Source: Enterobacter sp. JUb54
GTDB taxonomy: Bacteria; Pseudomonadota; Gammaproteobacteria; Enterobacterales; Enterobacteriaceae
Length of the DNA: 64,000 bases
Direction: 5' to 3'
NCBI RefSeq assembly: GCF_014298075.1
Contig: NZ_CP060418.1
Coordinates: forward strand, 4,340,001-4,404,000
Part shown: positions 16,696 to 24,321 of the stretch, one piece after another
How the letters are laid out: every line of letters begins with the position of its first letter
Position numbering within the stretch: the first letter of the stretch is position 1
Program-made: the position numbers and the translations under genes
The notes under the pieces: generated by a model
What the model was told of the DNA's origin: nothing
The model's database searches: none
What the model saw: only the letters and a program-made list of their open reading frames with translations

Positions 16696-17916
16696 ATGCC
16701 CGAAGCCGTTGACGAACCGGCGCTGAATGGATTGCGCCTCAATCTGCGGATTGTTTCAGTTGTGATGTTTAATTTTGCCAGCTACCTGACGATTGGCCTG
16801 CCGTTGGCGGTACTGCCCGGCTATGTGCACGATGTTATGGGGTTCAGCGCCTTCTGGGCGGGGCTGGTGATCAGTTTGCAATACTTTGCCACGCTGCTCA
16901 GTCGCCCGCATGCCGGGCGCTACGCTGATCTGCTGGGGCCAAAAAAGATTGTGGTCTTCGGGCTGTGCGGCTGCTTCCTCAGCGGCCTGAGCTATCTGCT
17001 GGCGGCGGTTGGCGACGACTGGCCGCTGATCAGCCTGACGCTGCTGTGCCTGGGACGCGTGATTCTCGGCATTGGGCAAAGCTTTGCCGGTACCGGCTCG
17101 ACCCTGTGGGGCGTGGGCGTCGTCGGCTCGTTGCACATCGGACGGGTGATTTCGTGGAACGGCATCGTGACCTACGGGGCGATGGCGATTGGTGCACCGC
17201 TTGGCGTGCTCTGTTATTCCCTCGTGGGGCTGAAAGGGCTGGCGTTGACGATTATGGCCGTGGCGCTGGTGGCGATTCTCTGCGCGCTGCCCAAGGCGGC
17301 GGTCAAGGCGACCAGGGGCAAGGCTATGTCGTTTCGCGCGGTGCTGGGCCGGGTCTGGCCCTATGGCATGGCGCTGGCGTTGGCGTCCGCCGGATTTGGG
17401 GCCATCGCGACCTTTATCACGCTGTTTTACGATGCCAAAGGCTGGGATGGCGCGGCGTTCGCGCTGACGTTGTTTAGCTGTGCGTTTGTCGGCACCCGTC
17501 TGCTGTTCCCCAACGGTATTCAGCGTCTGGGCGGACTGAACGTAGCGATGCTGTGCTTCAGCGTGGAGATCGTCGGGCTGTTGCTGGTGGGGCTGGCAGA
17601 AACGTCGTTGATGGCGAAAATCGGTACCTTCCTGGCCGGCGCCGGTTTTTCGCTGGTCTTCCCGGCGCTGGGCGTAGTGGCGGTGAAGGCGGTACCGCAG
17701 CAGAATCAGGGCTCGGCGCTGGCGACCTACACGGTATTTATGGATCTTTCGTTAGGGGTAACCGGGCCGCTGGCGGGCTTGCTGATGGCGTGGGTTGGAA
17801 TATCGGCGATTTATCTGGTGGCTGCAGGGCTGGTGGCGGTGGCGCTGGTGTTAGGCTGGCAGTTAAAAAAACGGCCCCCGGTGGTAGAACCGGAGGCCGC
17901 GACGCCGGGCCAGTAG
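16696..17916 (+). CDS. yhhS: MFS transporter YhhS
   Basis: 406 residues, against 405 in E. coli, from the ATG at 16696 (MPEAVDEPALNG matches the E. coli start; an upstream extension to 16615 is not supported). Twelve membrane segments, with the MFS loop motif 'GRYADLLGPKKIV' after helix 2. YhhS belongs to a family of putative arabinose/drug-type exporters; its natural substrate is not settled. The stop codon abuts the convergent dcrB stop with no gap, and the dcrB terminator lies inside the last codons of this gene. Confidence 0.93.
   Translation: MPEAVDEPALNGLRLNLRIVSVVMFNFASYLTIGLPLAVLPGYVHDVMGFSAFWAGLVISLQYFATLLSRPHAGRYADLLGPKKIVVFGLCGCFLSGLSYLLAAVGDDWPLISLTLLCLGRVILGIGQSFAGTGSTLWGVGVVGSLHIGRVISWNGIVTYGAMAIGAPLGVLCYSLVGLKGLALTIMAVALVAILCALPKAAVKATRGKAMSFRAVLGRVWPYGMALALASAGFGAIATFITLFYDAKGWDGAAFALTLFSCAFVGTRLLFPNGIQRLGGLNVAMLCFSVEIVGLLLVGLAETSLMAKIGTFLAGAGFSLVFPALGVVAVKAVPQQNQGSALATYTVFMDLSLGVTGPLAGLLMAWVGISAIYLVAAGLVAVALVLGWQLKKRPPVVEPEAATPGQ
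17865..17899 (-). terminator. Rho-independent terminator of dcrB, inside yhhS
   Basis: Read on the minus strand, CGGCCTCCGG and CCGGGGGCCG form a stem with an 8-base loop, followed by seven T. The element begins about 18 bases after the dcrB stop and lies wholly within yhhS codons for the tail 'LKKRPPVVEPEA'. On the plus strand the hairpin is not followed by T, so it should act only on dcrB transcripts. Confidence 0.8.
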
Positions 17917-18474
17917 TTACTGGATGGCGAGGGTATTGATGATGCTTTCTGCTTCAGTCTGCGCCTGCTGCTGGTTGTCTGCTGGCAGGGTGATCTGCAG
18001 GGTCAGCAGCTTGTCGTCAATCTTGCCGAGCAGTACGGAAGACCACGCGGTCTGACCCTTGGCGGAGATGATGCTGTCCAGCTGTTGCAGGGTGTGGCCT
18101 TTGACCTCAACCGATTTATTGGTTACCACCTGCAGCTGCGGATCGCGGCTGCGCTGCTGCTCTTCCAGACGCTGGGCCAGCACGCTTAACTCTTCATTGG
18201 TGCTGTCGCCGACAATCACAATCACCGCTTTTTGCCCGGTGACGTCAGAGTAGACGTGCATGTTGTTGGACTGAGTGCCCAGCTTGCCGCTCTGATCGGT
18301 CATTCCCGCCGGCAGGGAGAAACTCAGCTTGCCATCCAGCAGGCTCACGGTTTGTCCACTGGCGTTGCTCTGTGCAGCAGCCCCTTCGGTTGGCGTTTTT
18401 GAATCGCTGTTATCACAGGCCGCAAGACCTACAACCAGCAGGCCAATACCGACATATTTAACCAAATTGCGCAT
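17917..18474 (-). CDS. dcrB: Lipoprotein DcrB
   Basis: 185 residues, the E. coli length, from the ATG at 18474 (AGGAAG six bases upstream; another ATG at 18480 lies directly against that site). The signal ends in the lipobox 'LVVGLAAC', and the residue after the Cys is Asp, a signal for retention in the inner membrane. DcrB is needed for phage C1/C6 adsorption in E. coli and has been linked to envelope lipoprotein maturation. The central stretch '[20 protein letters not shown]' is typical of the family. Confidence 0.94.
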   Translation of the reverse strand: MRNLVKYVGIGLLVVGLAACDNSDSKTPTEGAAAQSNASGQTVSLLDGKLSFSLPAGMTDQSGKLGTQSNNMHVYSDVTGQKAVIVIVGDSTNEELSVLAQRLEEQQRSRDPQLQVVTNKSVEVKGHTLQQLDSIISAKGQTAWSSVLLGKIDDKLLTLQITLPADNQQQAQTEAESIINTLAIQ

Positions 18475-18547
18475 TGACATCTTCCTTTCGATAAACGGCC
18501 ATTAACGGCTCATCCGTGTATCTTATCACATCAACCTGTGAGTACTC

Positions 18548-19213
18548 TTAACCTGGCTGCAATGCCGATAAATCAGATTTATCTGCCAGTCTTTTCATCA
18601 GCATATTCAATAGCATGCCATACATCGGCAGGAAGAAGACAATGCTGATCAGCACCTTGAAGCTGTAGTCGACAATCGCAATCTCTCCCCAGTTGGCCGC
18701 CATAAACGGATCCGGGCTGCGCCAGAAGGCGATAAAGAAAAAGGCCAGCGTATCGCTGACGTTGCCGAACAGGGTCGAGGCGGTCGGCGCCAGCCACCAG
18801 CGGCGGTTTTGACGCAGGCGGTTAAAGACGTGGACATCAAGGATCTGACCCAGCGCGTAGGCCATAAAGCTGGCGGCCGCGATACGGGCGACGAACAGGT
18901 TAAAGTGGGTCAGCGCGGCGAAACCCTGCCACTCGCCCATATAGAACAGGGAGGAGACGCCGTAGGAGATCAGCAATGCCGGGATCATCACAGCCAGGAT
19001 AATGCGTCGCGCCAGCGGAGCGCCGAAAATCCGCACCGTCAGATCGGTGGCAAGGAAAATAAACGGAAAGCTGAACGCGCCCCAGGTGGTATGAAAACCG
19101 AAAATGGAGATCGGGAGCTGCACCAGATAGTTGCTGGAGGTGATCACCAGCAAATGGAAAAGCGAAAGCCAGACCAGCGCTTTTGTACGCTGTACGGTAG
19201 TAAAGGGACTCAT
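18548..19213 (-). CDS. yhhQ: Queuosine precursor transporter YhhQ
   Basis: 221 residues, as in E. coli. Integral membrane protein of the QueT/YhhQ (DUF165) family, with about six helices; 'WGAFSFPFIFLATDLTVRIFG' and 'TASTLFGNVSDTLAFFFIAF' are family-typical. In E. coli it takes up preQ0/preQ1, feeding tRNA queuosine synthesis. It is followed by dcrB on the same strand with a 73-base gap. Confidence 0.94.
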   Translation of the reverse strand: MSPFTTVQRTKALVWLSLFHLLVITSSNYLVQLPISIFGFHTTWGAFSFPFIFLATDLTVRIFGAPLARRIILAVMIPALLISYGVSSLFYMGEWQGFAALTHFNLFVARIAAASFMAYALGQILDVHVFNRLRQNRRWWLAPTASTLFGNVSDTLAFFFIAFWRSPDPFMAANWGEIAIVDYSFKVLISIVFFLPMYGMLLNMLMKRLADKSDLSALQPG

Positions 19214-19379
19214 ATTGTGACCTTTTTAGTGGTTGGGGTGAGGGAACCCAATAAAAACGGCTGCATGATACTGCGTTGCGTGCGTAATGCAACGGTTGTT
19301 TTTCGCGCAAACGTTAACCTGACTTGCGCGGCGCAAAAGTGGGGGTAAACTAGGGCCGTTTTGTTGATGTGAGATGAAA

Positions 19380-19625
19380 ATGACCGAACTTTTCTCCAGT
19401 CCTGACCACACGCTGGATGCTCAGGGTCTGCGCTGCCCGGAACCGGTAATGATGGTGCGCAAGGCAGTACGTACGATGCCGGTGGGCGAGACGTTGCTGA
19501 TTATCGCCGACGATCCGGCGACCACCCGCGATATTCCTGGGTTTTGCCGCTTTATGGAACACGAGCTGCTGGCGCAGGAAACCGAGGCGCTGCCGTACCG
19601 TTACCTGATCCGCAAAAGCCACTGA
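19380..19625 (+). CDS. tusA: Sulfur carrier protein TusA
   Basis: 81 residues from the ATG at 19380, the E. coli length; an ATG six bases earlier would add two residues. The sulfur-accepting Cys19 lies in the family motif '[13 protein letters not shown]'. TusA takes persulfide sulfur from IscS and passes it to TusBCD for 2-thiouridine in tRNA, and also supplies molybdenum cofactor synthesis. The gene is monocistronic here and followed by a REP cluster and the convergent zntA. Confidence 0.95.
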   Translation: MTELFSSPDHTLDAQGLRCPEPVMMVRKAVRTMPVGETLLIIADDPATTRDIPGFCRFMEHELLAQETEALPYRYLIRKSH

Positions 19626-19637
19626 TCTGCTTCAGGC

Positions 19638-19730
19638 TGCCCCGGAGGCGGTGCTGCGCACCTGTCCGGGCTACCAGCCTGTATTTGCCTGTAGCCCGGG
19701 CAAGGCGCGTCAAGCGCCGCTCCCGGGACT
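19638..19730. repeat. REP/BIME pair after tusA
   Basis: Two imperfect palindromes in opposite orientation: one at about 19638-19673 ending 'tccgggctac', and one at about 19691-19727 beginning 'gtagcccgggcaaggcgcg'. This head-to-head layout is a BIME as found between convergent enterobacterial genes. The second palindrome is also part of the tandemly duplicated unit. Confidence 0.75.
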
Positions 19731-19918
19731 TTCCGCTAACTTCTGACGTAACAACCGCAGGGCGTTCGCGGTGACCAGCACCGTCGCGCCGGTATCCGCC
19801 AGCCTGTAGCCCGGGCAAGGCGCGTCAAGCGCCGCCCCCGGGGCTTGACGCTTACTTCTGACGTAACAGTCGCAGGGCGTTCGCGGTGACCAGCACCGTC
19901 GCGCCGGTATCCGCCAGC
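19689..19918. repeat. 115-bp tandem duplication spanning the zntA 3' end
   Basis: 19689-19803 and 19804-19918 are two copies of the same 115-base unit, offset by exactly 115 at every anchor tested ('ctgtagcccgggc' at 19689 and 19804, 'ttctgacgta' at 19741 and 19856). Each unit holds one REP palindrome and the sequence of the last 60-odd bases of zntA. The copy nearer zntA (19804-19918) contains the real zntA stop at 19852. In the outer copy the stop position has changed (TAA to TTA on the minus strand). A few differences separate the copies. Confidence 0.92.
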
Positions 19919-22050
19919 ACCGCCAGCCACAGCCCGGTTAATCCGAGCAGGGTGGTGATGAGGAAAATCCCCTTCAGCCCAAGCGCGATGGCAATGTTTT
20001 GTCGGATATTGGCGTGGGTGGCGCGGGCCAGGGCAATCATCTGCGCCAGACCGGTTAACCGGTTATGGGTCAAGGCGGCGTCGGCGGTCTCCAGCGCCAC
20101 GTCGGTCCCGCTGCCCATAGCGATGCCGATGGTCGCGGCCTTCATTGCCGGGGCGTCGTTAATCCCGTCGCCAACCATCGCCAGCGGCTCCTCGGCGTTG
20201 AGCGCCGTCACCGCCGTGACCTTATCGGCTGGCAGCAGCCCGGCGCGGAACGCCAGCCCCAGCTCTCCGGCAATCGCCGCCGCCGCGCGTGGGTTATCCC
20301 CGGTGAGGATCACCCCTTTGACGCCCAGACGATGCAGATCGTCGACCGCCTGACGGGCGTCATCCCGTAACGTGTCCTGCAACGCCAGAATCCCCAGCAG
20401 CGCCTGCTCGCGCTGTACCAGCACCACCGTCTGCCCGGCGTTCTCCAACTGCTGAATCTGCGCCTCATGCTGCGGCGCGCTGCCGTTACCCGCCGCGCAA
20501 ATCAAGATTTGCTGGCCGTCGACGTCGGCTTCAATCCCGGAGCCTGCCAGCGCGCGTTGGTTGCGGGCCGAAGGGATCGCCAGCTGGCGCTGCTGCGCTT
20601 CCCGCACAATCGCCTGCGCCAGAGGATGGCTGGAGCCTTGCTCTACCGCTGCCGCCAGCGCCAGCAGACTGTTTTCATCCTCTTCGTTCAGCGCGATGAT
20701 GGCGGTGACGCGCGGCTGGCCAACGGTCAGCGTCCCGGTCTTGTCAAAGGCGACCTGGCGTACCCGCCCCAGTTGTTCCAGTGCCGCACCGCCCTTAATT
20801 AACGCCCCGCGCCGGGCCGCGACCGCCAGTCCGGAGGTAATTGCCGCCGGGGTGGAAATCACCAGCGCGCAGGGGCAGCCGATCAGCAGCAGCGTCAGGC
20901 CTTTGTAGATCCACGGCAGCCAGGCGGCGCTGAAGAACAGCGGCGGGACAATCGCCACCAGCAGGGCGACGACCATAATGGCTGGCGTATAGACCCGGCT
21001 GAAGCGATCGATAAACCGCTCAATCGGCGCCCGACGCTCCTCGGCCTCTTCAATCAGCTTCAGAATACGGTCAATGGCGCTGTCGCCCGGCTCGGACATC
21101 ACCGTCAGCTGCACTAATCGATCGACGCTGGTGGCGCCTGCCGCTACGCGCTCGCCAGAGCGACGTTCGACCGGAACGGATTCGCCGGTTAAGGCGCTTT
21201 CATCGAAGCTGGCGAACGGTGTCAGCAGTTGACCATCGGCGGGTAAACGGCCGCCGGCGGCCACTTCAATCACGTCGCCGGGACGCAGATCGCGCTGGGC
21301 GACGGTTTGCCGTTCACCGTTGCGCAAGCGAATGGCGGTATCGGGTTTTAAGGCCATCAGCGCGCTCACGCCCTGGCGGGCGCGGCTGGCAGCCCAGCCT
21401 TCAAGGCGTTCGCCAATCAGAAACAGCAGCAGCACCATCGCCGCCTCGGCGGTGGCGCCGATAAACAGTGCCCCGATGGCGGCAACGCTCATCAGTGTTT
21501 CAATGGCAAACCAGCTGCCGCTGCGGATCAGGCGCACGGCCTGGCGGGCGACGGGCCACAGGCCCACGAGGGTGGTGGCGATGAACGCCAGCTCGCCAAA
21601 CGGATGGTTGAACTGTTCCAGACCCCAGCTCAGCGCCATCATCAGCAGCAGCGTTACCAGCGGCAGGTTTTCGCGCAGACGTGAGACTTTCGGCGCCGGG
21701 GCGCTTTCATCGCGTAGCGTATAGCCTGCTGCGCGTACCGCACTTTCAATGCGCTCGCGGACGTCGCCATCGGCGTTCACCAGCAGCTTCTCGGTGGCAA
21801 ACACCACCTGAACCTGGCTGACGCCCTCGACCTGGCGCACAGCAGTTTCTACCTTGCGGGCGCAGGCGGCGCAGTCCATCCCTTCGACTAACCAACGGTA
21901 ACGAGCTTCGTTTAAAGGCGTGCTTTCAGGCGGCGTGGCGGTGGCACAGGTGGACTCCGTGCAGCAGTTGTCAGCCTGCGCAGTCACCGGCTTTAATTTG
22001 AATGACGAGAATTGCGGGACTTTTTTATCCTGAGCTTCTGGAGTCGACAT
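19852..22050 (-). CDS. zntA: Zn/Cd/Pb-exporting P1B-type ATPase
   Basis: 732 residues, as in E. coli. N-terminal Cys-rich stretch ('DNCCTESTC') and metal-binding domain with 'GMDCAACARKVE' (CXXC), then eight membrane helices. The intramembrane metal site 'GCPCALVIST', actuator 'DESALTGESVPVE', phosphorylation loop 'AFDKTGTLTVGQP' and nucleotide-domain 'MVGDGINDAPAM' are all seen. It exports Zn(II), Cd(II) and Pb(II) to the periplasm using ATP. A ZntR-type promoter lies directly upstream. The 3' end is duplicated downstream. Confidence 0.96.
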   Translation of the reverse strand: MSTPEAQDKKVPQFSSFKLKPVTAQADNCCTESTCATATPPESTPLNEARYRWLVEGMDCAACARKVETAVRQVEGVSQVQVVFATEKLLVNADGDVRERIESAVRAAGYTLRDESAPAPKVSRLRENLPLVTLLLMMALSWGLEQFNHPFGELAFIATTLVGLWPVARQAVRLIRSGSWFAIETLMSVAAIGALFIGATAEAAMVLLLFLIGERLEGWAASRARQGVSALMALKPDTAIRLRNGERQTVAQRDLRPGDVIEVAAGGRLPADGQLLTPFASFDESALTGESVPVERRSGERVAAGATSVDRLVQLTVMSEPGDSAIDRILKLIEEAEERRAPIERFIDRFSRVYTPAIMVVALLVAIVPPLFFSAAWLPWIYKGLTLLLIGCPCALVISTPAAITSGLAVAARRGALIKGGAALEQLGRVRQVAFDKTGTLTVGQPRVTAIIALNEEDENSLLALAAAVEQGSSHPLAQAIVREAQQRQLAIPSARNQRALAGSGIEADVDGQQILICAAGNGSAPQHEAQIQQLENAGQTVVLVQREQALLGILALQDTLRDDARQAVDDLHRLGVKGVILTGDNPRAAAAIAGELGLAFRAGLLPADKVTAVTALNAEEPLAMVGDGINDAPAMKAATIGIAMGSGTDVALETADAALTHNRLTGLAQMIALARATHANIRQNIAIALGLKGIFLITTLLGLTGLWLAVLADTGATVLVTANALRLLRQK

Positions 22051-22055
22051 GAGAC

Positions 22056-22091
22056 CCTCCGGGTAATGATAATTTTCTCATTACCCGGAGG
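22056..22091. promoter_or_regulatory. 14-base inverted repeat in the zntA promoter/leader
   Basis: CCTCCGGGTAATGA at 22056-22069 is perfectly complementary to 22078-22091, with an 8-base loop. One arm holds the zntA ribosome site (GGAGG read on the minus strand) and the other overlaps the -10 box, so only part of it can be in the transcript if initiation is at the usual distance. Whether it binds a protein or forms a cruciform is unknown. Confidence 0.7.
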
Positions 22092-22120
22092 ATACACTCT
22101 GGAGTCGACTCCAGAGTCAA
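22089..22120 (-). promoter_or_regulatory. zntA promoter with ZntR operator
   Basis: On the minus strand, -35 TTGACT (22115-22120) and -10 TATCCT (22089-22094) are separated by 20 bases, the overlong spacer typical of MerR-family promoters. A perfect 22-base palindrome (22096-22117) fills the spacer, the site bound by ZntR in E. coli. Zinc-loaded ZntR would untwist the DNA and switch zntA on. The zntR gene itself is not in the window. Confidence 0.93.
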
Positions 22121-22128
22121 GCGATTAA

Positions 22129-22755
22129 TTACAGGTACAGAGCGCGGACAATCAGGAAGTGACCGGCGAAGTAGCAAGCGGCAGCAATCGCGTTATCGGC
22201 GCGGAAGCGACGGCGATAGTGGCTGATCAGCCAGACGATATTGCTGAGCAGCAGGAATGACGCCCCGGCAAAGCCAGAAAGTGCGGTATCCGTCGGGCGG
22301 AAGAACCACAGTTCGCCGGCCAGCCAGACCATCACCAGCGTCATACCGATAAAGGTAAACACCGGCATGCGCAGCTCTTCAAGCCGGCTCCAGATCACCG
22401 CCAGCAGCAGCGCGCCGATAACCAGCAGGACCAGCGGCAGCGGCCAGAAAAATGACATTGTCATCTGGCTGGCAAACCAGATGGTATAGAGCAGGTGCGA
22501 CAGGAAAAAGGCGCCGACCGCATACATGATCCGCTGGCGTGGCAGCAGCGTTAACGCATCGCCCAGCAGCGACGCGCACAGTCCGGCGAGCACCAGATAG
22601 CTGATGGCATTGAACATCGGTGCCTGCCAGGCGAGCAGCAGCAGCAGGATCAGGGTGACGGGTTTAAAAACCCAGCGTTGCCACGTGGGGCCGCGATAGG
22701 ATGCATCGACATAAAGCCACGCGGAGAAACAGACAGCAATAAACGACCAAAGCAT
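22129..22755 (-). CDS. yhhN: YhhN-family membrane protein (lysoplasmalogenase-like)
   Basis: 208 residues, as in E. coli. About eight membrane helices; '[21 protein letters not shown]' and '[12 protein letters not shown]' are the conserved YhhN/TMEM86 regions with acidic and His residues in the membrane. Vertebrate TMEM86B hydrolyses lysoplasmalogen; the substrate of the bacterial protein is not established. It is upstream of zntA on the same strand, with the complete zntA promoter in between. Confidence 0.9.
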   Translation of the reverse strand: MLWSFIAVCFSAWLYVDASYRGPTWQRWVFKPVTLILLLLLAWQAPMFNAISYLVLAGLCASLLGDALTLLPRQRIMYAVGAFFLSHLLYTIWFASQMTMSFFWPLPLVLLVIGALLLAVIWSRLEELRMPVFTFIGMTLVMVWLAGELWFFRPTDTALSGFAGASFLLLSNIVWLISHYRRRFRADNAIAAACYFAGHFLIVRALYL

Positions 22756-22896
22756 AGTAAGTCCTTGTATCTGTTATTATTAAGTGATTGGTGTATTGAC
22801 GGTACTGAATTCTAGTGTAGTGGTTCGGAGCGGCAGATGACAATGTTAATCAAGGCGCGGTATGCTTATTCCTGAGAATTCTTATGGGTTAGATGA

Positions 22897-23256
22897 ATGA
22901 GTAAGGTACCGCTGTTTTTTATCGTCGTCGTCGCCATTATTGTGGTGGCCGCCTCGCTGCGTTATGTGCAGCAGCGACGGGAAAATATGAATAATGACGC
23001 CGCGCCCGTACTGCAAAAGCGGGTGGTGGTGAGTAACAAGCGAGAAAAGGTGATCAACGATCGCCGTTCGCGCCAGCAGACCGTGGCGCCTGCCGGCAGC
23101 GATATTCGCTATGAGGCCAGCTTCCGGCCAGAGACCGGCGGGCTGGAAGTCAATTTTCGGCTTGAGGCCGCTCAATATCATGCGCTGAGCGTCGGCGACC
23201 GGGGGATGTTGAGCTATCAGGGCTCAAGGTTTGTCGCGTTTACGCCAGAACCCTGA
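22897..23256 (+). CDS. yhhM: DUF2500 protein YhhM
   Basis: 119 residues. One N-terminal membrane helix (FFIVVVAIIVVAASL), a basic linker and a small soluble domain ending 'GDRGMLSYQGSRFVAF'. It matches E. coli YhhM in length, sequence and place. Function unknown; the domain looks like an SH3/OB-like extracytoplasmic domain facing the periplasm. The end is 9 bases from the convergent yhhL stop. Confidence 0.9.
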   Translation: MSKVPLFFIVVVAIIVVAASLRYVQQRRENMNNDAAPVLQKRVVVSNKREKVINDRRSRQQTVAPAGSDIRYEASFRPETGGLEVNFRLEAAQYHALSVGDRGMLSYQGSRFVAFTPEP

Positions 23257-23265
23257 GCCGGTCTG

Positions 23266-23544
23266 TCACTTCTTACGCAGCGTGGCCTTGAGCTTTTTCT
23301 GCCAGGCCACCAGTTCAAACACGCCAAAGACAAAAATGCGCACCTGCTCAAAGCGCCCCAGCGGCGGGGCGTCTTTCGGCTGCGTGGCTTTCAGCAGCGT
23401 CAGCTGCAGGCCGTGCATCAGGATCATAAAGATCAGCGCGACGTTAACGAAAATATTCAGCGGTTTCGGGAAAGGCTGAAACAGGTTTAACAGCAAAAAC
23501 GCCCACACGCACAGCATCAGCACGCGGCCAAAATTAATCAGCAT
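23266..23544 (-). CDS. yhhL: DUF1145 membrane protein YhhL
   Basis: 92 residues from the ATG at 23544 (AAGGAG upstream; longer readings run through rsmD). Two hydrophobic segments, with 'LFQPFPKPLNIFVNVALIFM' and 'MHGLQLTLLK' as in E. coli YhhL (89 residues). It overlaps the rsmD 3' end by 11 bases, so the two genes are co-translated. Function unknown. Confidence 0.88.
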   Translation of the reverse strand: MLINFGRVLMLCVWAFLLLNLFQPFPKPLNIFVNVALIFMILMHGLQLTLLKATQPKDAPPLGRFEQVRIFVFGVFELVAWQKKLKATLRKK

Positions 23545-24130
23545 GATTTTCTCCTTGTGCCTCACGTTGGTAGAGACGGTAGGCGACCTGTCCGGCCACT
23601 TTTTCACGATACAGATGCCAGTTGACCGGCACCGGCGGTAAGCCATTTTCGACTTCGCTCTCGACGTAGACGAGCGCTTCATCGGCGAGCCAGCCGTTAT
23701 TTTCCAGCAGGCGCAGCGTCTCTTCCAGCAGTCCTTTGCGGAACGGCGGGTCGACAAACACGATCTGGTGCGGCGTGCCGGGCTGATTCAGGTAGGTGAG
23801 CGTATTCGTATTGACCACCTTGCCGTTCGCCGCTTTCAGCGTTACCAGGTTTTTTTGCAGCTGTTGGGCGACGCCGCGCTCCATTTCCAGCAGCGTGGTA
23901 CTTCCCGCATAGCGCGAGAGCGCTTCCAGCCCCAGGGCGCCGCTGCCGGCAAAGCAGTCGAGGCAGTGCGCCTGCGCCATGACCGGCGCCAGCCAGTTAA
24001 ACAGGGTTTCGCGAACCCGGTCGGTGGTCGGGCGCAGACCCGGGCTCTCCGGCACCGGTAATTTTCGGCCTCGCCATTGTCCGCCAATAATGCGGATCTG
24101 GCCGCTGCCTGCGTGGTTTGGTTTCTTCAT
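23534..24130 (-). CDS. rsmD: 16S rRNA (guanine966-N2)-methyltransferase
   Basis: 198 residues, as in E. coli. SAM-binding motif 'CLDCFAGSGALGLEALSR' and catalytic motif 'IVFVDPPFRKG' (the N6/N2-type DPPF). The N-terminal 'IRIIGGQWRGRKLPVP...RPTTDRVRETLFNWL' is the RsmD signature. It methylates G966 in helix 31 of the small ribosomal subunit. It is divergent from ftsY across a 191-base gap. Confidence 0.96.
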   Translation of the reverse strand: MKKPNHAGSGQIRIIGGQWRGRKLPVPESPGLRPTTDRVRETLFNWLAPVMAQAHCLDCFAGSGALGLEALSRYAGSTTLLEMERGVAQQLQKNLVTLKAANGKVVNTNTLTYLNQPGTPHQIVFVDPPFRKGLLEETLRLLENNGWLADEALVYVESEVENGLPPVPVNWHLYREKVAGQVAYRLYQREAQGENHAD

Positions 24131-24321
24131 CTCTTTGCTCAGGTCTCCACTTTCAGCCCGCTATTCTAGCGATCGAACGCGGATGACGAAACCTTAATCC
24201 GGGGGCGGTGATGCGAGTTAAGTTAAGTGATAGACTATCCGACTAATTTCATCATTTTTCAGCTTCCGCGCGTGATATGCCGAAGCTGTGCCATGAATAA
24301 ACAGCGGGAGTGTCGTCGCAA

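Noticed and set aside
19552-19930. Two similar short minus-strand frames (19552-19818 and 19736-19930)
   Set aside because: Their similarity comes from the 115-bp DNA duplication, in a frame other than that of zntA; they are not paralogous genes.
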